Below, in pieces: positions 22,823 to 33,125 of a stretch of 64,000 nucleotides of DNA. The translations under genes were made by a program, and so were the position numbers. The stretch comes from Oxyruncus cristatus (lineage: Eukaryota > Chordata > Aves > Passeriformes > Cotingidae): the NCBI GenBank assembly GCA_013399855.1, contig VXAY01002120.1:289-64288 (forward strand), read 5' to 3'. Under the pieces are notes generated by a model, which saw only the letters and a program-made list of their open reading frames with translations, was not told the origin of the DNA and did no database searches. Numbering within the stretch: the first letter of the stretch is position 1; each line of letters opens with the position of its first letter.

Positions 22823-23657
22823 AAAAGAGGGAGAGAGAAAGAAAGAAAAAGAGGGAGAGAGAAAGAAAGAAGGAAAGAAAGAATTAAAGAAAGAAAAGTA
22901 GGAGAAAAGAGAGAGAAAATGTGGTTACCGGTTCTGCTTCCAGCACTGATCCAGCCGATGGGATGCCAATCCTGGTTTCAGTGTCGATCCAGCTACATTC
23001 GTGCAGCCGATGAGATGTCCGGGGTCCTGGGGGCACTGCCTGGTCTTGGTGGGATACCTTTTTATAGACAAGTTCTATCTCTGACTGGCCCTGCTTCTCA
23101 GCCAAATCTTGATCTTTCTCATGGCATGTTAATAGCAATAGTCCTTGGTTATTACCAACAGTTCTTGTGTGTTATTATCAACAATTCTTGTTTTGGCGTC
23201 ACAGCCATCCAGTTATCGGTGTTTGAGACATACACACTAATCCCTTATCTTCTGGGATTTAAGAGCTCAAAAGGATCCCACCTTGGACTGATGTTTATAG
23301 GATGATTAAAGAGCGAGCTTTAGTCATAGCAATTTAGCATCCTTCTCACAATTTGAGTTGGTATCTTTGTTTGAAAGTTCAATAATAAAAACATTGCCCC
23401 ACTTTGGTTGTTATTCAGGCAAGAAAAATAAGTTTCCAAGGATGTTCATTAAAAAACAGGTGCTCACTAGACACCTGTTAGTTCTTGGGAACAGGCAGTG
23501 TTTTTGATAAGCTGAAGAGGGCCCAAGACCAAATACAGTTCATCAAGGCTGAGGTCTAATGAGTGTTTCTCAGATCATAGTGCAGCCTGGATTTGGGGGG
23601 GGGATGCACCACCACAATCCATGCAACAGCTGAAGTCAGCTTCTCTGGGCCTCTACA
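22350..23657 (-). mobile_element. 5' LTR (copy C) of the minus-strand ERV
   Basis: On the minus strand it starts TGTAGAGGCCCAGAGAAGCT at 23657 and ends ...GCACA at 22350, with TG...CA ends and about 1.3 kb length. Homologous pieces occur at 15940-15669, 14760-14562, 18890-18825 and 51955-51775. A GA-rich microsatellite of about 360 bp lies inside and inflates the length. A TATATAAGC-type match, read on the + strand at 22508, is on the wrong strand to be its TATA box. Confidence 0.65.
22555..22915. repeat. Long GA/GAAA microsatellite
   Basis: About 360 bases of almost pure purine on the + strand: GAGA, GGAGA, then (GAAA)n near 22770-22822, then GGGAGAGA repeats. The Lys/Glu/Arg ORF over it is an artefact. 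Confidence 0.95.
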
Positions 23658-26600
23658 GGCAGTCTGTACAGGCATGCACATGCCGTGGAAAAGGGGATCT
23701 AGAGAGACAGCATGTTAACACAGGTTGGGATCTTCCTTCCTGTTAGATCCACTGTGTCTGTATATGCAATGAGCTCGGCTGTTGTGTAAACTAGAAACTG
23801 ACTTTAAGCTCATGATACACAATTAAAATGATCTTAATGTACAGTTGGTTTATGACTCAGATATACTGAAACTTTATGTGATAACTGCTGACATACAGAT
23901 TTTTCGGGTTAAGAGCCTGCAGAATCTCCTAGTTTTGGTTCACAAAAAAAAATATTTAACAACAGTGTGTTCCAGGACTTATTTCAAAGTTATTCTCTTC
24001 CTTCACATAACAATGAGGTGAAAAATGCAGTCTCATAATGGTCTAATTTTTTAAAAACTTTTCTGCTGAATGACAGTATATAATTTCCAGCTTTGTGGCA
24101 CACAGTAAGCTGAAACAAAGTCCCATACCCTCGCATGTGGAATAGGTGTGAGGCAAGTGAGGGTGATCCTGAAAGAGCTGTTATGGATCAAGTCAATGCA
24201 GACACCCTGTTACAGCAGTACACATTCTTCCAAAATAATTGACATCATACTCATGCTTTGAGACAAAGTGACTGGAGACACTGACCATTCTTAAACACAC
24301 TGCGGTACACCCACTGCAGGTTGAAGCATTTGCCCTTCTACCAAAACACATATTGCAGCAAAACCCTTTTCCTGGAATCCATATTCCAACTTTTGTTAAT
24401 ATAAGCAAAACCAAACCAAAAAAAAAAGCATCACAGAACCCTAAACTGCTAAAAATAAGTGCAACAGTATTCTCGAACCAGTGAGATACTGCTGTTTTCA
24501 TGTCAGTTAATGTGTTTCACACAACAAATCTTAAAATGCCATCACATTTTATCAGCTGCTGCCATTGCAAAAGCAAATGTTTGTCGTTACCTACAATTAC
24601 TCTAAACATCAATAAAGCAAACACAAGGGAATGTGACTGCTGTGAATTACTGTGGATCACAGAGAGCACAAATGCTCATATACACCTGGTGCCTTGCCTG
24701 CTGCATCATTTCCCAATTTTAGCTCATAAGCTCCTTATGCTTCCTTTGTAAGGCCTTTTGTGTAAGGCAGACCAAAGCCAAGGGGAAGCCTGCTATCAGC
24801 TTCAATGGTCTTTGAATGAAATCTAATTTTGGTCAAGTGCAGGTAATTTGACAGCAGATGCCAAGTTGCGAAAGGACCCATTCACTGGCCTCAGCTTAAC
24901 CCTGCAGCTTCTGAGAGGAAAGCTTTTTTTGATGTTGGACAATGCAAGATTGATTTTCACTTGCTACCTTTTGAATACCAAATACAAACTCCTCTGCAGA
25001 ACCATGTCCTGCAAAGGATCACAGTTTAATCTTAGTGATTATGCATTTGCCTGACTGGTGGAATGCCATGGCTACCGTCTGCTGTGAAACGTGACGATCA
25101 GAAGGGAGAGGAACATTATTTTTGCCAGGCAATTTTCAGATTTATCCATGACTTTGTGTTTTTTTGGGACAGCACTAACACTGGGTAAATGGATTCGGTG
25201 TTCCTCTGTTTTTTCACAGGTGTGCATCCAGAGGATATGTCAAACTGCTTAGGATCAAAGCCACTTTTTAAAAGCTTAAAATGCAGCAAAAGCTTCAAGC
25301 AGAGCTTAAATCTTTCTGGTCTCCCTACCACAACTAGCACCAAGTAGCCACAAAATACAAACCCATGATAAATCAGATTTGATATACTCCAGTGCTCTTA
25401 AATACACATGACACACTTAAATGATTTCTCCTAGTGAAAAAAAGAGATTCCATTTGATATCTGTGAGGCAACTAATTTTTGTGAGTTAAAATTTGAGATT
25501 TAGCAAAACATAAGCAGATAACCTGTTTTCCACCATACACAGAGCTAAGGTTAACTAAAATCAAATTGTGGTTCCTTTGAATAATTTTTTTCCTAAATAC
25601 TTAGAGATGCAAACTTGAGAAGAGGAAGAGCAAAACTATTTTGTATAGCTCTGTGAGGCCAAGGAATAGATTATTCTATTTCAAGCAAGTCATTCTGCAT
25701 TTATGTAAGCATGGATATTTGTTCAGGAGATGCATGCAGACCAGCCACGCTAAAATAAGTTAGGCAGCTGAAAAGTTATTTGGACATCCACTTTTTTTTC
25801 TTGGAAAAATAGTGTCTTTTTCTTCTCCATTTCTCTGTCTTCTCCTTTCTACACACACTTGCCGAAAAAAAAAAAAATAAAAGGTCCTTCTATCTGAGAT
25901 CAAGGAGTTTCCTGAAGCCAGTTTGGAGCAGCTGCCTCTGCCTGCTGTGCAGGCTCTGGTGCAGTCATGCTCTCTCTAGCAGGCCCCAGTCACTTGGCAT
26001 CTTCCTGGGAGGCAGAGGCACACAGGAGGTGATCTGGAGCCTTCTTTCTCTGAATTTATTCTGACAGGCATAAACTGCCACCTGCCTTGATGAAAACAAA
26101 GTTGCTTGACCACTTCTGTTATGTGTTTTTTGAAACAAATGGGGAAGACACCCCCAACTGCTGTTGTCTCTGCATTCTCCAGGGTGAAGCAATTTCTTGC
26201 AGGAGGCACATGTCTGACAGAGCTGTGCACATTTAAACTGTAATTAATGGGCAGAACCCCAAAAAGTGGTTTGGGGTTGGGGTTTTTTTTTGCCTAAATA
26301 ACCAAGAGATTTCTTCTTTGTTTTTTGCACACGAAACCGCACAAAAAAGGAAATCAACACACCCATATGATATGTGTCAGCACCGGATTCTGTTGTTATT
26401 CAAGTTAGTTAAGTGTTGCGTTTATCAAGCTGATGGAGTTCAGAGGCAGCTTCTGGGCCTTAGTCCAGGTTCATAAATTGTACCATTGTTGCCCCTGAGA
26501 ATCCAATCATTACCTCCTTAAGGGAAGACTTGGTTTCTCACTTTCTAGTCTTCTAGGATTAATTAGAACAGTTTTTCACATCTACTTTTCACCTGTTCAA

Positions 26601-27044
26601 GGTGTAGTGCAGAACGGAGTTTAGACACCTTCAGCATTTCACACAGTGTGAGGCGGTGCTTGTTTCATGCCTTTGCTGTCCTATAGGTACATAACCTTTG
26701 CAGCTCTGTGTTAATTTTTTCACGTGTGCATTACCACATCCCGAAGGAACCTCTGTCATCCCCCAGATTTTTTAAGACCATGCTTTGCCACTTAAGAAAT
26801 TGTTGGATAGGAACCACCAGGAACAGGCTTTGCTTTCAAAGATGCACAGTGTTCTAAAGATGCTTATGATTTCAAGCTGATGGCATCGCTTACTTCACCA
26901 TGACTGTCTGTGCATGTTCTGCTCTGCCATCTGCAATGCCTGATCAGATGCCAGGCTTTCTCAGCAATGCAGAACAGCTCTGCTGATGCCTCCTACTTCA
27001 GTGTGAGAAAGACTTGCACCAGCTGAAGGGAAATTCAGTGCTGT
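23658..27044. other. Unique DNA, no gene seen
   Basis: AT-rich sequence without recognised repeats apart from short A and T runs (24419-24428, 25867-25877, 26279-26290). The ORFs of 75-102 codons here have no family motifs; the Cys-rich one at 24193-24501 on the minus strand is unconvincing. Confidence 0.5.
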
Positions 27045-27606
27045 GGAGGTTCACCTTGATTGGACAGCAGGCACCCACTAATATGCTTTATCTCTCCCCC
27101 TCCTCAGTGGGGCAGGGAGGATAAAGAATAAAACCTGATGGATTTCTGAGATTATGGCAATTAATAAAGACAAGCAAAGGCTGCATATGGAAGCAAACTA
27201 AAACAAAAATATTTACTCTCTACTTCCCACCAACAGGTGATAATCAGCTGCTTTCTGGGAAGCAGGGCCTCAGAACATGTAATGGTTGCTCAAGAAAATA
27301 AATTTTTTAATAATGAATGCCGCCCCTCTCCCCCCTTCCCAGCTTTCTCTTGGCTTTTATTGCTGATCATGAGGTCACACAGCATGAAATATCTCTTGGG
27401 TCAGCTGTCCTGGTGATGTCCCACCCCAATCTCTTGCCTACCCTCAGCCCAATAGCCTCAGGTGTGGGCAGGTTGAAGAGACAGGCATGGTGCTGTTTGA
27501 GCACTGCTTGGCAGTAGCCAAAACCTTGCATTCCACTAGAAAAGCACAGCACAGCACCATGAATGTTGCTCTGGGAAAAGCTAACCCAATCCCAACCATC
27601 CCTGCA
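27045..27606 (-). mobile_element. LTR, likely solo, minus strand
   Basis: The minus strand starts TGCAGGGATGGTTGGGATTG and holds TTTTGGCTACTGCCAAGCAG, then a CACAGC-type and CAGGACAGCTGACCC block, then the polyadenylation signal CAATAAAAGCC near 27352-27363. It runs on to CCTGCTGTCCAATCAAGGTG and an ACA end. The opening landmarks are shared with 16761-16912. No internal retroviral sequence adjoins it on the minus strand, so it is probably a solo LTR. Boundaries are estimates. Confidence 0.5.
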
Positions 27607-27974
27607 CCTTTTCAGGTGAAAGTATTCACATTGCAGCACTCTCACACATTTATTTATATAGGATACTTTTTTTTTTTTTTAATTTGTCCTATACTGAGAT
27701 GGAACGGTGTAGTTCTCTTGGTGTGTGATAAGATTTTTTTCTGAAGAAGATCAACTAGCAAGACACTGACTAGGGTGCACTTCTGATCATCTGGTTTGGT
27801 TTCATGCATTTCCCCATCAGTAAATGACAATGATGTCCGTATCTATACACCATTGCAGCTGTCACAGAGCAGGACAGTCAGTACTGGTGTTACTCAAACT
27901 TATCACTGACACAGGACAATGTGCACATAAGTGAGTTATCTGACTGGTTGTTCACACTCACCCAGCAGTGTCAG

Positions 27975-28790
27975 TATGGGGGAACACAAGGTGCTGAAGA
28001 AAGAAGGTGCTGAATCATGTGCCTAAAAGTTCAGTGAAAGAACTTAGCATTTTGGATCATGGTAACATATATGGGATCATGCAGCACCATATACAGGGAG
28101 TTATAGGAGTTCTTCTCTGTCCCAAAGTCTGTGAAGGTGGGTATTGGCAAACCAGTCCACAATTTCACCCTGTAGCCCACTGGTTCGTGTTTTGAAAATA
28201 AATGGAAAAAGTTTGGGGAAGATCTGATGACTAAAGATGAAATTAATAAATATTGTAGTCACTGTTGGCCACCTTATAAATTGGAAAATGGGGAAAATGC
28301 GTTGCTGTAGAGTTGGTGTTGTTTTGTTGGTGACTTGGTAAATGGGATGAGGTTTGTTTTATGTCAATGCTTTAATTACATTTTATAGACATTCAGGTAT
28401 TCAGAAAAAAGTGGAAATTGGGAGGAGATATGTTGATGCCATGCATTACAGAGAAGGAGGAAAAGGCAAGAGATTGTGTGTTGTGGAGACAATGAATAAA
28501 CAGGATACAGGTCAAAATAATGGGCATATGGGAAATGAGGATTTTAGTCCTATTGCAGGCTGGACCCGGGGACATGCTCAGCCAGTGATACAAGCACTTT
28601 TAAGACATACAGTGAGGACAGAATGTCCCTTTTACTACTACAAATTTGTTGAACTGGAAATGATCTGTTGGTTCATACTGAAAGAATCCTGAAGGAATGC
28701 ATCAGCTTTTGGAGACTGTCGTGCTGACTCATAACCCCAACTGGGGTGACATGCAGGCTATGCTGACTACATTTTACTGTGGAAAAAAAG
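27975..28790 (+). pseudogene. ERV gag remnant (matrix and capsid)
   Basis: A possible start MGEHKV at 27975, with glycine at position 2 as needed for myristoylation in this family. Then, in another frame, VPKSSVKELSILDHG, and CWPPYKLENG near 28260. The capsid is the clearest part: PFTTTNLLNWK from 28628 and, in the same frame after two stops (28661 and 28676), NPEGMHQLLETVVLTHNP from 28685 followed by NWGDMQ. These match the capsid region just before and at the start of the C-terminal domain in gammaretrovirus-like Gag. No nucleocapsid zinc finger was found downstream. Confidence 0.72.
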
Positions 28791-28879
28791 AGAATGACGT
28801 TAAAGAGGGTGAAAGAAGAGGAACAGGCAGGGATTTGGGGTTCTGAAAAGCCCTGTCACACACACAAGCCAAAATCAAT

Positions 28880-29100
28880 GTGCTTTTCGTAGACAGGAAG
28901 AGTAATTTAGAAGATGTAAATGTTGTGATGCTGAAGAAATTTTTACAAGTGCAGGGGACCAGGGAAAAATATCAGAAAGCAGTCAGCGGATCCCCTAGTT
29001 ACAGTAAAACCAGGGAATGTAATGATAGATTTTTGATTGATAGCAGAGCCACACATTCAGTAAAAACTGTCTGCAAGGGCTCCCTACAGTTACAGCACTG
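28880..29100 (+). pseudogene. ERV protease remnant
   Basis: The ORF 28880-29101 contains FLIDSRATHSV at about 29030-29062. Retroviral aspartic proteases carry D-T/S-G at this place; here the Asp and Ser are present, but the Gly is replaced by Arg. The upstream half (VDRKSNLEDV) looks like the gag-pol junction. The flap and the C-terminal I-I-G-R block are not visible, so the enzyme is partial and inactive. Confidence 0.7.
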
Positions 29101-29400
29101 ACAGTTGGGGCAATGGGAAAAAAACTTTACAGCCATTCTTACAACTCACAGAGTGCATGATTAGAGACACTAACCTGACTCATGGTTTTCTACATGCCAG
29201 AATGTCCCTTTCTGTTGTTACAACATAGTTTATTATGCAAATTAAGTGCCTGAATAACTTTTTTGGAAAACTCTGTACAGCTGCAAATCTCACAAGAAAA
29301 GGCAGGAAAGGCTAGAATCTGTTCACTAATGAACCAGACCTCAGAGGAACCCGAGAACGATATCCTGGATATGGTACTGAATGTTGCTTAGCTGAATCTA

Positions 29401-29826
29401 ATGCCAGTAAAGAAGCTTTGTTCTCAGGAGTACAGGCTGGTGCAAGATTTAAGAGAAATAAACCAAATAAGTCAAATACTTATTTGACTGGATTTGAAAG
29501 ATGCTTTCTTTTGTATTTCAGTGGATGAGCAGAGCCAGACTCTCTTGTGTTTGAGAAGGAAAAATCCAACCAGAGAAAGAAACATGCAACTATGCTGGAT
29601 GGTACCACCACAGGGATTGAAAAAAACCGCAACTAAACGACAAGCAAAACCCAAAACCTGCTCTACTATGTTTAATAATGTATTTGCAACAGATTTGGAA
29701 TGGCAAGGTAACAATAACAGTGTAATTCTGTTGCAGTATGTGGATGAAAGTGGCAGAAATACTGAGATTTTTAAAAAACAGTTTCAGAAGTTTGGTGGAA
29801 ACTTCGTGTTGGGAGGAATATGTTAA
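29401..29826 (+). pseudogene. ERV reverse transcriptase remnant
   Basis: One frame with a single stop (TGA at 29485-29487). It reads YRLVQDLREIN (29431 on), stop, LDLKDAFFCISVDEQSQTLL (29488 on, the first catalytic Asp block), then WMVPPQGLKK (the P-Q-G-x-K block), an inserted-looking basic stretch, and VILLQYVDE near 29722-29748. The active-site YxDD box is YVDE here: the second Asp is Glu. The usual stretch between the REIN and LDLKDAF blocks is shortened to about eight codons. RNase H is not recognisable downstream. Confidence 0.82.
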
Positions 29827-29929
29827 AAGCACTAGACTATCGAGGAGGAATTGTAAACTGCTCAAGTGACCTTGCAGCTGTGAATAATCCTTGATAAGTC
29901 AGTGTGAACAACAGCCAGTGATTCTCTGG

Positions 29930-30110
29930 CATGGACTCAGTCTAACGGCGCTTGCAGCTCTGCTTGTGAGCCTCTGCCCAGGGCTTGCTTTGGGAATCCC
30001 TCAGTTAAGTGAGAAAAAAGGAAATAAATTTACTCTTTCTGTTTGAGCTGTGGGTTTGTGGCTCTCCTGACTGCCCGTGCTGTCTCACACACTGTGAATC
30101 AACAAGGTCG
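29930..30110 (+). mobile_element. LTR-like or U5-like fragment inside the ERV
   Basis: Between RT and integrase lies sequence without pol coding: GGAAATAAATTTACTCTTTC with an AATAAA signal, then TTTGAGCTGTGGG and CTGCCCGTGCTGTCTCACAC. This resembles an LTR R/U5 stretch. It replaces the expected RNase H region, so it may be a nested insertion or a recombination product. Confidence 0.3.
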
Positions 30111-30229
30111 CACAACCACTAAAATGATGGAAAAAGAAATTCACATGGGAGCAGTTGTTATGATAGTGTCAAAAGACATGCTGCAGAACCAAAGCTGCAG
30201 TTCCATGCGGATATAATAACAAAGAAAGC

Positions 30230-30660
30230 CCCTGTGGGAGAGGGAAAGACGGGAATAACTCCAGGGGAATACTGGCAAACAGATTTCTCTGAGTTGCCTA
30301 AAAGTGGATGCTGTAAGCTAACTGATACTTTTTCAGGATGCTGGGGGCTTTCCCCCACCACACCATTCAAGCCAGGGAGATTGTTGTAATTTTACTAGAA
30401 GAAATAATTCCTAGATTTTGAAATCCAGAGGGTTTATCTTCAGACAACAGGCCTTACAGGTCATTCAGGGAGTGTCTAAACTTCCCCCGTTTAAATACAG
30501 TTTGTATACCCTTTGGAGACTACAGTCTAGTGAAAGAGTAAAAAGGATGAATCAGACTATCAGAAAAAAAAATTGCCAGATTTTGTCAAGAAACCCTTGA
30601 GAAGGGGGAAGATGTATTACCTATTGGTTTAGTAAGAATTCAAATCACTCTATGTGTTAT
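30230..30660 (+). pseudogene. ERV integrase remnant
   Basis: PGEYWQTDFSELPKSG near 30262-30310, with the first catalytic Asp in TDF, and LTDTFSGCWG shortly after. Then, in another frame, LSSDNRPY near 30433-30456, with the second Asp in SDN (the following Gly of the family is Arg). In a third frame comes SSERVKRMNQTIRK near 30529-30570, where the catalytic Glu position is Lys. The zinc-binding HHCC domain is not visible. The three frames show at least two indels. Confidence 0.78.
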
Positions 30661-31299
30661 GGGGGAGTGAGCTTCTTTAAAATTCTGAATGGGAGATCAC
30701 ATCAAATTGACACTGTGGTGGTGAAAAGGCAGTGAAAAGCATGTGAAATGAGAGGATATGTTGAGAAATTATCTGTTATCTCTCTTGTGGGTTTTGTCCT
30801 TTCTGTGTAGGTATCTTTACCAGTGGCTGTCCACAGCTTTCATACAGGAGGTTGAAAGGCACAGGTTTATATACGAACATGGAAAGATGGAACCTGATAA
30901 GAAAAGTGGAAAGGTCCCTATGTTGTGTTATTGAAGATACATACAGCTGCAAAAAAAGAAGTAATTAATTCCTGAATTCATTACACTCAGGTAAAAAGAA
31001 GGGCCCTGGTATCTGAACAGGATAAGCTGATTTCATGACAACTTGGAGATCTTAAACTATAATTTACTAAAAATCTTCAGAGAATTAGACTCCACAAAAT
31101 GTTGGGTGTATTTAGATTGTCCACAAGTACATATAATACTAATAGTAGGCATTTATCGGTATGGAATATTTTTATTGCTGAATGGATCTGGAAATGCTAG
31201 AATTGAAAGAATTCATCATATGTTGTTGTTGCCTCATGATGACCCAGGAAATTCTAGTCCTACAGCTTGTCCAGTTATTTTCAGGAATCCACAACTCTA

Positions 31300-31410
31300 G
31301 CAATTTTAGACGGTTACCAGCAACTTTGAAAATGATCCTCCAGAACAGATTGGCTCTTGAAATGTGTTTATTATATAAACGTGGAGCATGTGAATACCTA
31401 ACCTAAGAAA
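31300..31410 (+). pseudogene. ERV Env transmembrane-subunit remnant
   Basis: The open frame 31182-31406 includes LKMILQNRLALEMCLLYKRG followed by ACEYL. The L-Q-N-R-x-A-L block followed by a Cys is the hallmark of the class I TM ectodomain. The second Cys expected for the C-X6-C loop, the fusion peptide and the membrane anchor are not readable. The surface subunit is absent or unrecognisable in 30660-31180. A broken fossil only. Confidence 0.65.
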
Positions 31411-31427
31411 TTTTTTAGGTGAGTCTC

Positions 31428-31438
31428 AAAGGGGAGAA
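31428..31438 (+). other. Polypurine tract of the class I ERV
   Basis: AAAGGGGAGAA directly before the TG that opens the 3' LTR. Such a tract primes plus-strand DNA synthesis in retroviruses. Confidence 0.7.
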
Positions 31439-31442
31439 TTAT

Positions 31443-32020
31443 TGTAAAATGTTGGACCATGCAAAAAATTTTCTTACAAAAGGTTGTTCTTTGATGTTTG
31501 ATCTCTGTGTACTTTCAAGCCTAATCAACAAGAAGGGAGATTTAATCCGTGAAACAGAAAGCAGCCAACAAGCTCCAAGTGATGTCCAGGTGTTAGAAAG
31601 ACAAATTAATTGTCAGTAGAATTGCCTTGTTAAGGGCTTAACATGTTTCAATGATCTCAGACCTAGAGGGAGGTTAACAAGGCTTGGGAAGAAGGATGTA
31701 CAACTCCTAATTGTCAGCAGGAATGTAGAATTTATGGGGCTCAGGACACTTGGCAGAACCTCAAAGATAAGGAACAATGAACATTAATGCCTTCATTTGC
31801 TAAAATGTATCAACAGTGAAAAGTTTTGGCAGTCATGGTGCTGGCTTTATGGATTTGCCACCCAGCACCTCTTTCTGCACAGAAGTGCCAATAAATCAAA
31901 TACTTCCACTTTGTGCATGATCAACCTTTTGCACACTGGGTGCAAGAACCTTCTTTGGGACAACAAAGGAATGACAGGCAGCCGAGTTACAAGATTGTCA
32001 GTGCTGGTGACTGTGGCTGT
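31443..32020 (+). mobile_element. 3' LTR of the class I ERV
   Basis: Starts TGTAAAATGTTGGACC after the polypurine tract. The polyadenylation signal AATAAA is at 31890-31895, inside GTGCCAATAAATC, with a R/U5-like stretch after it. The 3' boundary is not certain; a plausible end is the GTACA near 32019-32023. No matching copy was found upstream, so LTR divergence cannot be used to date it. Confidence 0.55.
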
Positions 32021-32293
32021 ACAGATATGCAGTGGAGAAGCATCCATGATGCAGTACAAATAAGGTGCTTAGACCATCCTTCACTTCCACCTCCTTACCA
32101 ACCCTGTTTTGTCTCTCTCTTATGTAGTTAAGAGTTTCACCTATGGCCACCCCTCACCTATCGTGCCCCTCTCTAAAGACTATGTGGCCAACATGGCTCA
32201 GTTTCCTCACCCCATCTTCCTACTTCCACTGAATTCTGAGCAGTCTTGCCTGCCCCCACAAGAGTTTCTTCATAGAAAGGCAACAGTCACTGT

Positions 32294-32483
32294 GAGGATG
32301 GTGAGGCACCGGCACAGGTTTCCCAGAGAAGCTGTGGATGCCCCATCCCTGGAAGTGCTCAAAGCTAAGTTGGACAGGGCTTGGAGCACCCTGGTCTAGT
32401 GGAAGGTGTCCCTGCCCATGGCAGTAGGTTGGAATGAGATGGTCTTTAAGGTTCCTTCCAAATCAAACCATCACGTGATTCCA
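32294..32483 (+). mobile_element. CR1 LINE 3'-end fragment
   Basis: GGATGGTGAGGCACCGGCAC, CCCCATCCCTGGAAGTGCTC, GGTTGGAATGAGATGGTCTT and CCTTCCAAATCAAACC, ending ACGTGATTCCATCATG. Last 190 bases of the family, moderately diverged. Confidence 0.9.
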
Positions 32484-32944
32484 TCATGCTATTCTCTGTA
32501 TGGAGAATACCAGATGGGACAAAGAGACAATTGGCATAACATTACTGTTAAACCCAGTTTCTAAAACAGCTTCAAGATCCTTCTGTATTTAAGCATGAGT
32601 GCGAGCGAACCTTCTCAGGTTTAATATGGGAAGTCAACAGAAGTTGACCTCATATGGACAGAAGATTTTGCTTTTATAAAAAGGTCCTGGTAGAAGTGTC
32701 TTCCTTTCATCAAATTACCAAGAAAGTTTATTTTTATTTGCATATTGATTATGCCAAATTTAAAAGTTGAACTGATTATCCCAGCTTACGAAAAATACAT
32801 TTGACTGTTTTGCCCAAAAAAAGAACCTCAGCTTATGGATTGTTGCCTGTGGAGCAAACCAAAAGGTCTCCAGAGCATGTTTGACATGTCAGAAGGAGTC
32901 TGGGATTTGTTTTCATGGACACTTTCCTTTAGTTTAGTGAAAAT

Positions 32945-33125
32945 GAAGGTGGCAAAACACTGGCACAGGTTGCCCAGAGAGGTGCTGGGATGCCCGTCCC
33001 TGTAAATAGTCAAGATCAAGTTGGATGGGGCTTTGAGCAACATGACCTGGTTGAAGATATCCCTGCCTTCAGGTCTTGGATTAGATTACCTTTAATGGTC
33101 TCTTCCAACCCAAAACAGTCTATGG
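32945..33125 (+). mobile_element. CR1 LINE 3'-end fragment
   Basis: ACACTGGCACAGGTTGCCCA, GTTGGATGGGGCTTTGAGCA, and TCTTCCAACCCAAAACAGTC just before the end. Same subfamily type as the copy at 32.3 kb. Confidence 0.9.

Larger units (their letters stand above)
27975..32020 (+). mobile_element. Class I (gammaretrovirus-like) ERV, decayed, with 3' LTR
   Basis: Retroviral blocks appear in the correct order on one strand: Gag MA start, CA, protease, RT, integrase, Env TM, polypurine tract and LTR. Motif wording (CA THNP, PR FLIDS, RT LDLKDAFF, IN around RMNQTI) fits the gammaretrovirus-like class. No 5' LTR or primer-binding site was found upstream of 27975, and no nucleocapsid Cys-His box is readable. 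Much of RT connection/RNase H and most of Env surface subunit are missing. Stops and frame changes occur in every gene. An old, non-functional insertion. Confidence 0.82.

Noticed and set aside
22709..23305. 198-codon plus-strand ORF beginning with Lys/Glu/Arg repeats
   Set aside because: The first third is the translation of the GA/GAAA microsatellite and the rest runs antisense through an LTR.
24193..24501. 102-codon Cys-rich minus-strand ORF
   Set aside because: The Cys spacing is irregular, there is no domain, and a long A-run lies inside the frame. Probably chance.
29401..29826. Possible intact, domesticated RT
   Set aside because: A stop, a shortened fingers region and the altered YxDD box argue for decay.
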